64,000 bases of DNA, from the NCBI GenBank assembly GCA_001549895.1, contig AP014719.1, forward strand, positions 1,488,001 to 1,552,000, in the 5' to 3' direction. Shown piece after piece: positions 19,734 through 31,272 of the stretch. Within the stretch, counting starts at the first letter, position 1, and each line of letters starts with the position of its first letter. The position numbers and the translations under genes were made by a program. The notes under the pieces were generated by a model. The model searched no databases, was not told where the DNA came from, and saw nothing but the letters and a program-made list of their open reading frames with translations. The stretch comes from Arthrobacter sp. Hiyo8. GTDB taxonomy: Bacteria > Actinomycetota > Actinomycetes > Actinomycetales > Micrococcaceae.

Positions 19734-20687
19734 TTAGTTGGGGGCGGTTTCCAGCACGCGGGCGGACGTGAAGCTGGCTCCTGCGCCCGGGTAGGACGGG
19801 ACCTCGATCCGGGCGTGGCTGTGGATCTCGTTCACCGTGGCCTTGGTGTGCTCGGCGATCCGTTCCAAGGTGGTCACCCACATCCCGTCCATGGCCTTGA
19901 CTCGTCCGATCAGCTGCTCCAAGGCAACCGCCTTGGACGGACGGCCGGAGATGAAGGGGTGGTTGGTCAAGACGAAACAGCTGCCTTGGGTGTGGTGGGC
20001 TTCGGCTTCGAGGGTCCACATCTCCAACACCTTGGCCGGACTCTCGATGACCCCGCTGCCTGTCACTCCCGGATAGAACGCGTATTGTTCCCAATCGTCC
20101 AAGGCCCAATCCACCGGGATCTCCACGATGTCCCGCGAATCACCCGAATCCGAGGCAACCGCCATGCGGTAGGGGGCATCGCCGTCGAGCAGGCTTGAAT
20201 CGTAGAGGAAGCCACGGTCCGCGAGCAGCGCCGGCGAATGCCAGTTGAGCTCCCACCACGGTGCCCTGTAGCCGACCGGCCTGACCCCGGCTACCTTCGC
20301 GAGCGCGTCGAGCCCGCGGTCCAGGTAGTTGGCCTCGGTGGCGGCGTCGATTCCCTGCATTGGCTCGTGCAGGTAGCCGTGGTGGGCGACTTCATGGCCG
20401 CCGTCGACGATCCGCCGCACCACGTCCGGGTAGCTTTCCGCCGTGAATCCCGGGATGAAGAAGGTTCCCTGGATCTCTTGGCGCTCGAGGATCTTCAAGA
20501 GTCGCGGAACAGCAACCCTCGGGCCATACGACTGGTGGCTCATGAGGGACATGCGCCTGGTGCTCGTGGGATCGTGCGCGATGGTGCAGGATTCGGCGTC
20601 GACGTCGAACGTGAAGGACGCCGCTGCCCTGAAGCCTTCAGGCCAAGTGATCGAGTGTGCCTCGTCGGGGAAAGCGTTGGTGGTCAT
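19734..20687 (-). CDS. PuuE-like polysaccharide deacetylase-family hydrolase
   Basis: 317 residues, intact. NodB-fold hydrolase: SFTFDVDAES with the metal Asp, GTFFIPGFTAESYPDVV, the H-x3-H motif GGHEVAHHGYLHEPM, and GYRAPWWELN. This subgroup includes cofactor-independent allantoinase (PuuE) and cyclic-imide hydrolases rather than chitin deacetylases; there is no signal peptide, which fits a cytosolic enzyme. Its ATG (AAAGGA ahead) starts 11 bases after the NCS1 permease stop, so the two form an operon, consistent with uptake and ring opening of a purine/pyrimidine-derived compound such as allantoin. Confidence 0.8.
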   Translation of the reverse strand: MTTNAFPDEAHSITWPEGFRAAASFTFDVDAESCTIAHDPTSTRRMSLMSHQSYGPRVAVPRLLKILERQEIQGTFFIPGFTAESYPDVVRRIVDGGHEVAHHGYLHEPMQGIDAATEANYLDRGLDALAKVAGVRPVGYRAPWWELNWHSPALLADRGFLYDSSLLDGDAPYRMAVASDSGDSRDIVEIPVDWALDDWEQYAFYPGVTGSGVIESPAKVLEMWTLEAEAHHTQGSCFVLTNHPFISGRPSKAVALEQLIGRVKAMDGMWVTTLERIAEHTKATVNEIHSHARIEVPSYPGAGASFTSARVLETAPN

Positions 20688-20698
20688 CAGGTTTCCTT

Positions 20699-22208
20699 TC
20701 AGTCGTTGACCAGATTGGCGACGGCGTCTTCCGCAAGCGGCTGCGACACTGCGGTCTCGGAAGACAGCGGAAGGTACCGGGCATGGACCCGTGGGCCCAG
20801 CGCGCCATAGACTGCCGCGGCAACAAGTCCGCCGGCCAGCCAGGACAAGTCGATCCCGCCCATGGCCGTGGCGATGGGCCTTGCATGATCGGCAGGACGC
20901 CGTACATGAACAGCCACGTGGCAAAGATGCCTACCAGGAGCGCGGTGATCCCGGCCCAGTTGAACGCCGGGAGCCGGCGGGTACCCACAGGGTCGAAGAG
21001 CCGGTCGACTGCTACGGGGCTGCGCTTGTCCACCCAGAAGTAGTGCACCAACATGATGCCTCCCCACGCGGCTACCCACGCCACGAGCCCGCCGAGCCAC
21101 GTGCTCAGTGTTGACGCGAAATCCTCCTGCAGGATGAAGAACACGACGCCGACCAGGGCAAGGAGTCCGACGAAGAGGTTCAAGGAGCGACGCTTGGCCT
21201 TGATGTCCAGCGCCTGGGCAGCTACCGAAAAGGTGTAGATGTTCAGGATGTTCGTCGCGATGGGACCGTGCAGCACCAGGAAGAGCACCGGGATGGCCAG
21301 CACGCCGAAGTTGTCCACGATGAGGTGGCCGGGATCGGCCGTGCCGCTTTTCGTTGCCAAGCTGGCGCCAAGGATGCCGAGCCACACCACCGGGAGGAAC
21401 TGGCCGAATACGGAGGCCAGGTAGACCTTGTGCTTGGGGACGGACTTGCTGACGAAGCGTGAATAGTCCGCCGCGTAGGTGAACCAGGTGATCCCCCAGC
21501 CGATGCCGATAACCGTCATCACGGTGGTCATGGCCGCGATCCGCGCGCCGCCTTCAAGGACAGCACCGGGAGGGCCAGCGTAGCCCCAATCGATGTTCAT
21601 GCCGAACCAGGCCACGGCGGACATCGCGATCAGCACCACGATGGTGGGCGGGACGGTCCACTTCTCGAAGGCCGCGATGGCCTTGTAGCCGAACCAGGCG
21701 ATGGTGACCTGGGCGGACATGATCAGGAAGGCCACCAGGATCTTGGGCCTACGTTGGGCTGCTCGGGATCGACCATGCCGAGCTTGCCGAGGAGTGCCAT
21801 CACGAGGTCCAGGATGATCCAGGTGTTGACGGCGCACCAACCGATTCCGAGGAGCGCCTGGATGGCGCTCGGGAGGTAGTTGCCGCGGCGGCCGAAGACG
21901 GCCCGGGCCAGGACCATGCCGGTGGCACCGGTCCGCTGGCCCAGGAGGACAAACAAGCCAAAGAGCGCCATGCCGATCAGGTTTCCCACCACCAGGACCG
22001 TGACGGTATCGGCAAAGCCCAGTCCAAGCTGGACGCCGAGGGCCCCGAGGACCCAGTTGATGGGAGCAAGGTTCGCGCCTGCCCAGATCCAGAATTGGCC
22101 CGCAACGCTGCGGGTACGCGCTGATTCGGGAATGGACTGCAGGTTCTGTTCGACGTCGGTCTGCGCCGTTGCAGCCCCAGGCGTCGCAGTGGATAAGTTC
22201 TCGTGCAT
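20699..22208 (-). CDS. NCS1-family nucleobase/allantoin permease
   Basis: Sodium- or proton-coupled permease of about 503 residues after repair of two single-base losses (near 21748 and 20883). NCS1 features: the N-terminal segment ESARTRSVAGQFWIWAGANL, GATGMVLARAVFGRRGNYLP, and YAADYSRFVSKSVPKHK. About twelve membrane helices. ATG at 22206-22208 lies behind GGAGGATC. It is divergent from the PucR/CdaR regulator and upstream of the deacetylase-family hydrolase, which supports purine, hydantoin or allantoin uptake. Confidence 0.88.
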
Positions 22209-22316
22209 TGGGGGATCCTCCGTGTAGGAAAGGGACTCCTTCAATGTATGTGCCCCACATCACAGCAACAAGATACGATGTGTACGATAGATTCCAATAA
22301 TTAGTTACGGAGTGTC

Positions 22317-23802
22317 ATGTCTCTGCTCCTTGCCGACGCCTTCGAACACGAAAGCCTGAAAGCCGCCGAACCAGTTCTCCGGACGGATGTGCCCGAGGCA
22401 CTGTCCCGGCAGCTCCGTTGGGTCCATTCAAGCGAAGTGCTGGACATCGCTCCGTTGCTGCGGGCGGAGAGCTGCTCCTGAGCGGCGGGCAGGCCCTCGC
22501 CACCGCCTCGGACGAGCGGCGCGTGGACTACGTCCGCCAACTGGCGGCGCGCGGCATCACCGCTTTGGCGATCGAAACGGGCCCTGATCTGCCCGCAATT
22601 CCAGAGTCCATGCTCGACGCCGGCCAGGAGGCCGGGCTCCCCATCATCGAGTTATGCAAAGTGGCCCCTTTCGTCGGCATCATGCAAGCCATCAACTCGC
22701 TCCTTGTCAGTGAGTCGGTCGCACAATTGCAGTTCGGTGACGAAACGAGCCATGCCATGGCGGCGGAACTCGCGCACGGAGGCGGACTGGATCAACTCCT
22801 CGCGGTGCTGGCCGGCCGGACGGTTCCAGCGCGAGGCTCGTCTCGCCGTCGGGCATCACTTTGGAAGCGCGACGGCGGCCGCGCAGCCCGAGTCCGGGAC
22901 CGTCACCACCGTCGATGTGCCCGTCCGCGGCGTCCTTGCGGCCCGGCTGGAGTTGGAAGTGCCCGACGACGGCGACGCCAACCTCGCGCAGGTGGCCGGC
23001 GAGCGGTGCGTCGATATCCTCGGCTTGGCCCTGCTGCAACGCATGCCGCCGGGACTCAAGGAACTTGCCGGCATCGAACTCATGCGGGCCGTCAGTTCGG
23101 GTACGCAGTCATGGCGACTGCAGCAATTGGGACCGGCGTCGGGTTTCCCGCCAGCGGCCGGTGGCCGCCGTCGTGGTGCGTTCCCCTGCGGCTGGGCAGC
23201 TCCGGACACGGCTCGACGGCATCCTGGACGGCACGGTTCCGCAAAGCGCGAGCTACGCGGACAACGCGGAATTGATTGCCTTGGCCGCGCTTCCCCGCAC
23301 CAGGGCAGTGGCTTCGCGCATCGCGCTCATCCATGCGCTTGAGGCCCTGGAGGTCCCCGACGGCTCGGTCATCGCCGTGGGTCCGCTGGCGCAGGGAATC
23401 GGCGAGGCACCGTGGTCGCTGGCAGAGGCGCGCCGGACGCTCGAGCTCATCCAGGGAGCGGGTCCGGGCCGGGAGCCGCGAACGTCGTGGTCGATACCGA
23501 GGACTTCGCCGTCGAGCGACTGGCACAAGGAAGCCTCGACGCGGCAGTCCGTGAGGGATTCGTGCGGCGGCAGCTCGGCGCCGTCGTCGAGCACGACGAG
23601 CTGCGGCGCTCGGAGCTGATGCGGACGTTGGCCGTCTGGCTGGATACGGGGTGCAATACCGCTCACGCGGCACGGAACTGCACTTGGAACGGCAGTCGAT
23701 GCACCACAGGCTCCAGCGGATTTTCGAGTTGTGCGGCGGGGACCCCGGGGAACGGGCAGGCTCGTCGCGCTTCACGTGGCAACACGCTTGGCGCGGCTTT
23801 AG
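22317..23802 (+). CDS. PucR/CdaR-family transcriptional activator
   Basis: About 495 residues when at least five single-base losses are repaired (near 22460, 22822, 23110, 23480, 23650 and 23750), which makes it the most damaged gene in the window. The N-terminal PucR sensor domain is seen in GGELLLSGGQALATASDERR and LPIIELCKVAPFVGIMQAIN. A central GGDEF-like region (DGSVIAVGPLAQGIGEAPWS) follows, then the C-terminal helix-turn-helix: ELMRTLAVWLDTG, ELHLERQSMHHRLQRIFELC and LHVATRLARL. Divergent from the NCS1 permease by 108 bases; PucR proteins usually activate such purine genes. ATG at 22317 follows CGGAG. Confidence 0.82.
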
Positions 23803-23810
23803 GCAACGCC

Positions 23811-23840
23811 TGAACGGCCCACCGTTGGGTGGGCCGTTCA
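23811..23840. terminator. Bidirectional hairpin between pucR-like gene and purU
   Basis: Perfect 13-base stem TGAACGGCCCACC / GGTGGGCCGTTCA with a GTTG loop, in the 42-base gap between two converging genes. No long T-run on either side. Confidence 0.7.
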
Positions 23841-23844
23841 AACG

Positions 23845-24752
23845 CTACTTGAGCACTACGGTTCTGCTGCCTTGCAGGATCACGCGCCCTTCGCAATGCC
23901 AGCGGACGGCGTTGCTGAGTGCTTTGCACTCGGTGTCGCGGCCGGCTGCCACGAGGTCGTCAGGACCGAAGGTGTGGTCAACTTCTACCACTTGCTGGGC
24001 GATGATCGGTCCCTCATCCAACTCACCGTTGACGTAGTGCGCGGTGGCACCCACGGTCTTGACGCCCCGGCGTAAGCCTGGTGGTACGGCTTGGCACCCT
24101 TGAAGCTGGGCAGGAATGAATGGTGGATGTTGATGGCCCGGCCGTCGAGCTTGCGGGCAAGATCGTCGCTGAGGACCTGCATGTAGCGGGCCAGGACTAC
24201 CAGTTCGACGTCCAGGCGATCGATCAGGTCAAGGAGTTGTCCTTCAGCCGCCGCCTTGGTGTCCGCGGTGACGGGCACGTGGAAGAACGGAATGCCGTGC
24301 CATTCGACCGTCCGCCTGTGGTCCGGATGGTTGGAGACCACCCCGACAATCTCGACCGGCAGTTCCCCGATACGGGCCCGGAACAGGAGATCGTTGAGGC
24401 AGTGCTCGAACTTCGAGACCATGATCAGGACGCGCCGCTTGGCGCCGTGGCGTTGCAACTGCCAGCGCATGCCGAACTTTTCGGCAACAGGCGCAAAGGC
24501 TTCCCGGAGCGAGTCGATCGTCGATTCGTCACCTTCCGATGCGAAGTGGATCCGCATGAAGAAATGGTGATCCAGTTGGGAGTCGAATTGCTTGTTGTCG
24601 ATGATGTCGCAGCCGTGTTCCAGGAGGAAGCCGGAGACGGCGTGCACGATGCCCCGCGTTTCCGGGCAATCGAGCGTCAGGACATGCTCAACGGTGGTAG
24701 CCGGCAGGGCCGCTCCAGGCCGCGGGGCGGATTCATTCTGTGTGACAGTCAT
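23845..24752 (-). CDS. purU: Formyltetrahydrofolate deformylase
   Basis: Hydrolyses 10-formyl-THF to formate and THF. About 302 residues after repair of one missing base near 24072. An N-terminal ACT domain (VEHVLTLDCPETRGIVHAVS, 22-100) precedes the formyltransferase-fold domain with the catalytic set: AINIHHSFLPSFKGAKPYHQ and the Asp in GELDEGPIIAQQ. It is the last gene of the glyA-soxBDAG-sdaA-purU unit, where it releases THF from the one-carbon units made by sarcosine oxidation. ATG overlaps the spacing directly after sdaA (3 bases). Confidence 0.95.
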
Positions 24753-24754
24753 GG

Positions 24755-26145
24755 CTAGCACTCCACTACGTTGACGGCGAGGCCTCCGCGGGAGGTCTCC
24801 TTGTACTTGCTTTTCATGTCCGCTCCTGTCTCTCGCATGGTTTTGATGGCTTTATCAAGGGACACTTTGTGGCTGCCGTCGCCGTGCAGGGCAAGACGGG
24901 CAGCGTTGATGGCCTTCACGCTGGCGATGGCGTTGCGTTCGATGCACGGGATCTGCACCAGCCCGCCTACGGGATCGCACGTGAGGCCAAGGTTGTGTTC
25001 GATGCCCACTTCCGCGGCGTTCTCCACTTGTTTGGGAGTGCCTCCAAGGACCTCGCACAGACCAGCGGCAGCCATCGAACAGGCTGAGCCCACTTCACCC
25101 TGGCAGCCGACTTCGGCGCCGGAAATGGAGGCGTTGATCTTGAACAGGATCCCGACGGCGGCCGCCGCGAGCAGGAAGCGGACCACGCCGTCGTCGTCGG
25201 CGCCCTGCACGAATTTCGTGTAATAGTGCAGTACCGCCGGAACAATGCCCGCCGCACCGTTGGTGGCGCCGTGACAATGCGGCCACCCGCGGCGTTTTCC
25301 TCGTTCACGGCCAGCGCGAACAGGTTCACCCATTCCATGGCGAGCAGCGGGTCTGCCGAGCTTGAGCCTTGCAGACCGGCGTCGGTGGCCTTGAGCGACT
25401 TGAACAACGACGGCGCCCGTCGCCTGACGTTCAAGCCTCCCGGGAGGATTCCTTCCGCGGCGCAGCCATTGTCGACGCATTCGCGCATGACGGCCCAGAT
25501 CTGCAGCAGCCGCTCGCGAAGTTCGGCCTCGCTGCGCCACACGAGTTCGTTGGCGAGCATGACATCGGAAATGGACATGCCCTCCCGTGCGCAGATCGCC
25601 AGGAGCTCGTCCGCAGTGCTGAACGGATAGGGCAGCACGGTGCTGTCAGCGACCACTTTGTCGTTTCCGGACGCGTCACCGTCCACCACGAAGCCGCCGC
25701 CGATCGAATAGTAGCTCCGTTCGCGGAGCACTTCCCCGGTGTGGTCGAGGGCACGGAAGGTCATGCCGTTGGGGTGGGCAGGCAGGGATTTGCGTCGGTG
25801 CAGGACCACGTCTTCATCCCAGTTGAAGTCCACGCGGTGATGTCCGGCTATCCGCAATTCGGCGTCGAGGGCGGCCGCGGCAACCTGGTCATCGGCAGTG
25901 GACGTGTCCACCGTTTCCGGTGATTGGCCCTGTAGTCCCAGCACCACGGCTTTGTCCGAACCGTGGCCGCGGCCGGTGGCGCCCAGCGAGCCGAAAAGCT
26001 CTGCCTGGACGCGCACCGTTGCCGCGAGTTGCCCGGAGGATTCCAGGCCGTCGGTGAACTGCTTCGCCGCCCGCATCGGGCCGACCGTGTGCGAAGACGA
26101 CGGCCCGATGCCAATGGAAAACAGGTCAAGCACGCTCAATGCCAT
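24755..26145 (-). CDS. sdaA: L-serine ammonia-lyase (iron-sulfur type)
   Basis: Converts L-serine to pyruvate and ammonia. Single-chain type of about 464 residues, with one missing base near 25262. The N-terminal beta domain begins [24 protein letters not shown]. The alpha domain holds the cluster and active-site segments [20 protein letters not shown] and [14 protein letters not shown], with the cysteines expected for a 4Fe-4S cluster. It starts within the stop of soxG (one shared base, TGATG), and takes the serine made by GlyA to central metabolism. Confidence 0.95.
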
Positions 26146-26780
26146 CAGGGGACCTCAGGAGAGGCGTATTCCCTCATGCCGTCAAACAGCCAGCGGCCCA
26201 GGAAGTCGGCGAACGACGCCCTCGGGAAGATCCGGAAGCTGTCCTCGCCGGTCTTGAACAGCATGGCGGGGATGTTGCCGATTTCCGTGGCCAGTGCCGT
26301 TCCGGTGCGGAAGGCGCGGGGGTGCAGGTCCAGCGAACAACCCTTCTCCAGGACGTCTCGCGCCCGGATCCCGGACAGTTCGAAGGTGGTGCGGTTGGCG
26401 GACAAGTCCACCACCTGTCCAGGGTCGTCGCCCAAGGCCTCCACCAGGGCGCGGACAAGGTCTCCGCCCAGTGAATCGTGGGCCGATTCCGGTGCGACCA
26501 CCAGGAATTCTTCCGGCCCAAGCCACAGGGTGGTGGCCCTCTCACCCCCGCTGATGTCGCCGCAGGCAGCCGGCAGGCCGCCTGTCACGGACGCGAGGCG
26601 GGCTCCGGCGTCGGAATTCCTGTCAACCCGGATCCCCACCATGGTTTGGAACGGGATCTCCTTCAACGCCACTGTTCCAGCCACGGAGCCGGACTCGAAG
26701 GTCGGTGCCAAGTGCGACGCCGGGCTGCGGCGTGCCGCACGGAGCGTCTCAGGGTTTGCGGGGGTTGCTGTTTCAGCCAT
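26145..26780 (-). CDS. soxG: Sarcosine oxidase gamma subunit
   Basis: 211 residues, intact, a GcvT-like small subunit of heterotetrameric sarcosine oxidase. Recognised by position and by segments such as [40 protein letters not shown] and [23 protein letters not shown] at 26778-26780 lies inside the end of soxA, so the two are translationally coupled; an upstream in-frame start at 26825 is possible but lacks a ribosome site. Confidence 0.93.
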   Translation of the reverse strand: MAETATPANPETLRAARRSPASHLAPTFESGSVAGTVALKEIPFQTMVGIRVDRNSDAGARLASVTGGLPAACGDISGGERATTLWLGPEEFLVVAPESAHDSLGGDLVRALVEALGDDPGQVVDLSANRTTFELSGIRARDVLEKGCSLDLHPRAFRTGTALATEIGNIPAMLFKTGEDSFRIFPRASFADFLGRWLFDGMREYASPEVP

Positions 26781-29717
26781 CTTTACGGGTCCCTTCTGCG
26801 TCGAAAAGTACGGTTTCTCCGACAACGACGTCCAGCAACTGGTCGCCGACGGAGGCCACCAAGGTCTCGCCGATGCGGTTGCGGCCGTTGGTGATCAGAG
26901 CCAGGCCGAAGGAACGGCCCAATGCGGCACTGTGGTAGCTCGAGGTCACGAAGCCCTGCATCGGCACGGGGCCGTAAGCCGGGTTGACCGGGATTCCCTT
27001 TTCCACGAGCTGGGTGCCTTCCGGAAGACGGAACGAGCCGTCCGCCGGCAGGACGCTGACCAGGTGCTTGCGGTCAGTGCGGACCGCGTCCTCGCGGCTG
27101 TACGAACGCTTGCCGATGAAGTCCTTGGCTTTGGAAACGATCCACTCCATCCCGGCATCCTGCGGGGTGACAGTCCCGTCCGTGTCCTGCCCGACGATCG
27201 GGTAGCCCTTCTCGGCACGAAGCACGTGCATGGTTTCCGTGCCGTACGGGGTGATGTTGAACTCGGCACCTGCGGCAGCAACGGCTTCCCAGGTGTTGAG
27301 CCCGTACCAGGACGGAACATTGATTTCGTAGGCAAGCTCACCGGAGAACGAGATCCGGCAAACCCGTGCCTGGACTCCGGAGGCCAGCGTGGTCTCGCGG
27401 AAGGTCATGAACGGGAACGCTTCGGCGTCCAGCCCGCCGTCGGCCGCCAGTTGCGGGGCGACTTTGGCGATCACGGCGCGGGATTTCGGCCCGACGACGG
27501 CAATCGTCGTCCACTGTTCAGTCACCGACGTGCACCCGACGTCGAGTTCGGGCCACTCGGTCTGGTGCCATTCCTCGAGCCAGTCGAGGACCTTGGCTGC
27601 GCCGCCGGTGGTGGTGGTCATGAAGTAGCGGCCCTCGTCGAGGCGCAGGGTCACGCCGTCGTCGAAGATCATGCCGTCCGGGGTGCACATGACCCCGTAG
27701 CGTGCGGAACCGGGGGCAAGCTTCTTGAACGCGTTGGTGTAGATGCGGTTCAGGAACTCACCGGCGTCCTTGCCACGGATCTCGATCTTGCCGAGCGTGG
27801 TGGCGTCCATGAAGCCCACGGATTCGCGGACTGCGGCGCATTCGCGGAGCACCGCGGCGTCCATGTCCTCGCCCGCTTGCGGGTAGTACCACGGCCGCTT
27901 CCACTGGCCGACGTCCTCGAAGAGCGCTCCCTGGGCAACGTGCCAGGGGTGGATGGAGGTCACGCGGGCGGGATCGAACAGCTCGCCGCGCTGGCGTCCG
28001 GCCAACGCCGCGAAGGCCACCGGCGTGAACGGGGCGCGATAGGTCGTGGTTCCGATGTCCCCGATGCCACGGGCTGCCTCTCCAGCCTGCTTGAGGGCCG
28101 CCGCGATCACGCCGATGGCGTTGACCCCGGAGGTCTTGCCCTGGTCGTTGGCCGTGCTGATGGAGGTGTACCGCTTGATGTGTTCCACCGAGCGCATGCC
28201 GGCCCCGGTGGAACGGAGCACGTCGGCCACGGACTGGTCGCGCTGGAAGTCGACGAAGTGGTGGTGCCACTCCCCCGCGTTTCCGCTTTGCCCCGGCACC
28301 AGCCACAACTGGCGGGTCGGGGCGGAGGCCACGGGCGCCTTCGGCTCGACGGGCACCGTCTGGGTGCTGAAGCCTGCGGCGATAGCGGCCGCGGCACCGG
28401 CGGATGCGCCTTCGCTCAGGCAATCCTCGAGCTCGTAGCTGCCACGGCCTGAACCGGCAACATGCTGGTCCCTGACCACGGAGCTCGGCACGAAGCCGGC
28501 CAGGTCATCGTCCCAACGCAACTTGCCCTGGCGCTGGCTGTGGAGGTGGACCACGGGACTCCAGCCACCGGAAACCGCCAGCAGATCGCAAGCGATCCGT
28601 TCGACGCCGGAGGTGACTTCGCCGTCGTCGTTGAGGCTGCGGATGGTGACGCCGTCGATCCGGCCGTTTTCCCCCGCTCCGGAGGTATCGGCGACGGCGC
28701 TGCCGACGAGGACGCGGATGCCGCTTTCGACGGCGGTTGCCGCTTTCTCGCTGAGCTTGGGGCGGGCGTCGACGACGGCGGCGACCTTGACGCCTGCGGC
28801 CAGCAAATCCGCAGCGAGCAAGTAGGCCGAATCGTTGGTGGTGCCGATGACGACCCGCCGTCCGGCGGCGACTGCGTAGCGGTTGAGGTAGCTACGGACA
28901 GCCGAGGCCAGCATGATGCCGGGCCGGTCGTTGTTCTCGAAGACGAGCGGACGCTCGTGGGCACCGGGGGCCAGGACCACCTGCTTGGCACGGATGTGCC
29001 AAATTCGCTGGCGGGAGACGCCGTCCGCGGCCGGGCTGCCGAGGTGGTCGGTGCGGTTCTGTGCCGCGATCACATAGTTCGCGTCGTAGGAGCCGAACGC
29101 CGTGGTGCGGTTGAGGACGGTGCATTCGGCGGCGGAGACGAGCTCCGCCTCGACATCGGCGATCCATTCGAGCGCCGGCTTGCCTTCGATCACTTCGGCG
29201 AGTTCCGGGGCAGCGGAGCCGGAAAGCAGCGAGCCGCCGAGTTCGGGCTGGTCATCGATCAGGATGACCCTGGCCCCGGTGCGGACGGCTTCGCGGGCTG
29301 CCGCGAGGCCGGAAACGCCGCCGCCAACCACCAGGACGTCTGTGTGGACGTACTTCTTGTCGTACTCGGCGCGGTCCTCGTTGGGATCGAGCTTGCCGAG
29401 GCCGTTCAGGAACTCAACGTTGAGCCCGTCCACGAGAGACACGGTGGTCGCCGGAAGCATCGACTCGGCGACATGGCCGGGGAAGCGGGCAGCCACCTTG
29501 ACCAGGGCGTTGGATTCTTCCACGCCGGCGGACATGATGCCGCGGGCCGGTCCTCGTAGAGGGAGTTGCCTGCGTTGATGCGGCCGTTGGCCAGCAGAGC
29601 GGAAGCGACGGTGTCCCCCGGGTGGCCGGTGTATTCCTGGCCGTCCACGGTGAACCGCCAGGAGATGCTGCGGTCGATGCGGCCGCCAGTGGCGAGGCGG
29701 GCGTTCTGCGGGCTCAC
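26773..29717 (-). CDS. soxA: Sarcosine oxidase alpha subunit
   Basis: Large subunit, about 981 residues, with one missing C near 29543 (run of three C). An N-terminal ferredoxin-like segment ([20 protein letters not shown] and [18 protein letters not shown]) is followed by a NAD-binding Rossmann domain ([20 protein letters not shown]), a second nucleotide-binding segment, and a C-terminal folate-binding GcvT-type domain from about 580 ([20 protein letters not shown]). The last part binds THF and captures the methyl group as 5,10-methylene-THF. GTG/ATG context: start at 29717 overlaps the soxD stop by 4 bases. Confidence 0.96.
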
Positions 29718-30027
29718 TTCGTTGCTCCTTCCGGAGTGGTGGCTGCTGTGGGGTTCACATCAGGGCGCGGTTCGCCCATCTTGTAGATGGCCTGGATGTC
29801 ATAGCTGACGGTGTCACGGAGCATGTTGAACCATTGGCGGCAACCGGTGCTGTGTACCCAGCGTTCGGCGAAGGCGCCTTTCGTGTTGTCGCGGTAGAAC
29901 AAGTACTCGGCCCACTGGCGGTCCGTTAGCGCGTCCGGGTTTTCCGGTAGGCCACGTGGGCCTGGCCGCCGTAGTGGAATTCGGTTTCGTCTCGTGGCCC
30001 GCAATTGGGGCAGCTGATGAGCAGCAT
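29714..30027 (-). CDS. soxD: Sarcosine oxidase delta subunit
   Basis: About 104 residues; one base is missing near 29941. Opens [20 protein letters not shown], whose cysteines are part of the zinc site of the family. The rest, [20 protein letters not shown] followed by [19 protein letters not shown], is typical of SoxD. It lies 24 bases after soxB and overlaps soxA. Confidence 0.95.
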
Positions 30028-30051
30028 GGTTGGTCTCCTAAAAGGCTGCGG

Positions 30052-31272
30052 CTAGTGGGCGACGGCGGCGGCGCCGTGTTCGTCGATCAGGGCACCGGTC
30101 TCGAAGCGTTCCAGTGAAAAGGGCTTGTTGAGCTCGTGCGGCGTTCCCGTGGCGATGGTGTGGGCGAAGGTCAGGCCCGCAGCGGGCGTGCCCTTGAAGC
30201 CGCCCGTTCCCCATCCACAGTTGACGAACATGTTCTCAACCGGCGAGAGTCCGACGATCGGCGAGGCATCCATGGTGGTGTCCACAATTCCGCCCCAAGT
30301 CCGGAGCACATGGGCCCGGGCGAAGATCGGGAACAGTTCGACGGCGGCAGCCATCTGGTGCTCGATCACGTGGAAGGAGCCGCGCTGGCCATAGCCGTTG
30401 TAAGAGTCGACGCCGGCGCCCATGACCAATTCACCCTTGTGTGCCTGGGAAACATAGACATGCACGTGGTTGGACATGACCACCGTGGGGTGGACCGGCT
30501 CATGCAGCTCCGACACCAACGCTTGGAGGGGGTGGGACTGGATCGGGAGGCGGAAGCCGGCCATTTCGGCGAGGACCGAGCTGTGGCCGGCGGCCGCGAG
30601 GCCAACCTTTTCGGTGTGGATGGTTCCCTGGTTGGTCTTGACGCCCACCACGCGGTTGCCGTCCTTCAGGAAGCCCGTTACTTCGCAGTTCTGGATGATA
30701 TCCACGCCGAGCTCGTCGCACTTGCGGGCGAAAGCCCAGGCGACGTGGTCGTGCTTCGCGATGCCGGCCCGGGGCTGGTAAGTAGCGCCCATCACCGGGT
30801 AGCGGATGTTGTCGCTGATGTTCAGGATGGGGCAGAGTTCCTTGACCTGCTGCGGGTCCAGCCATTCGGCGTCGACCCCGTTGAGCTTGTTCGCGCCGAC
30901 GCGGCGGACGCTTTCGCGGACGTCGCCGAGGGTGTGGGCGAGGTTCATGACGCCGCGCTGGCTGAAGAGGAAATCGTATTCGAGTTCCTCGGGCAGGATC
31001 TCCCAGAGCTTAAGGGCGTGCTCGTAGATGGCGGCGCTCTCGTCCCACAGGTAGTTGGAACGGATGATGGTGGTGTTGCGCGCCATGTTGCCGCCGGCCA
31101 GCCAGCCCTTTTCCAGGACGGCGATGTTGGTCATACCGTGGTTCTTGGCCAGGAAGTACGCGGTGGCCAGGCCGTGGCCGCCACCACCCACGATCACGGC
31201 ATCGTAGGAAGCCTTGGGCTCCGGGTTACGCCACAGGAAATCCGGGTGTTCGGGGAGTTGGTCTGCGCTCAC
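30052..31272 (-). CDS. soxB: Sarcosine oxidase beta subunit
   Basis: 406 residues, intact. Flavoprotein with the FAD-binding GxGxxG motif [20 protein letters not shown] near residue 23 and the covalent-FMN His in [14 protein letters not shown] (His174 region; His173 in the Corynebacterium enzyme). It carries the sarcosine site and passes the reduced flavin to oxygen; the methyl group leaves through SoxA to folate. The ATG overlaps the glyA stop (ATGA). Confidence 0.97.
   Translation of the reverse strand: MSADQLPEHPDFLWRNPEPKASYDAVIVGGGGHGLATAYFLAKNHGMTNIAVLEKGWLAGGNMARNTTIIRSNYLWDESAAIYEHALKLWEILPEELEYDFLFSQRGVMNLAHTLGDVRESVRRVGANKLNGVDAEWLDPQQVKELCPILNISDNIRYPVMGATYQPRAGIAKHDHVAWAFARKCDELGVDIIQNCEVTGFLKDGNRVVGVKTNQGTIHTEKVGLAAAGHSSVLAEMAGFRLPIQSHPLQALVSELHEPVHPTVVMSNHVHVYVSQAHKGELVMGAGVDSYNGYGQRGSFHVIEHQMAAAVELFPIFARAHVLRTWGGIVDTTMDASPIVGLSPVENMFVNCGWGTGGFKGTPAAGLTFAHTIATGTPHELNKPFSLERFETGALIDEHGAAAVAH

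Noticed and set aside
22317..23802. PucR-like gene as a decayed pseudogene
   Set aside because: All breaks are single missing bases and every domain, including the helix-turn-helix, survives; errors fit better than decay.
25963..28452. 829-codon open frame on the plus strand opposite soxA and soxG
   Set aside because: Antisense shadow of high-GC codon bias; the translation is His/Gly/Arg-rich with no domain, while the minus strand encodes clear sarcosine oxidase subunits.
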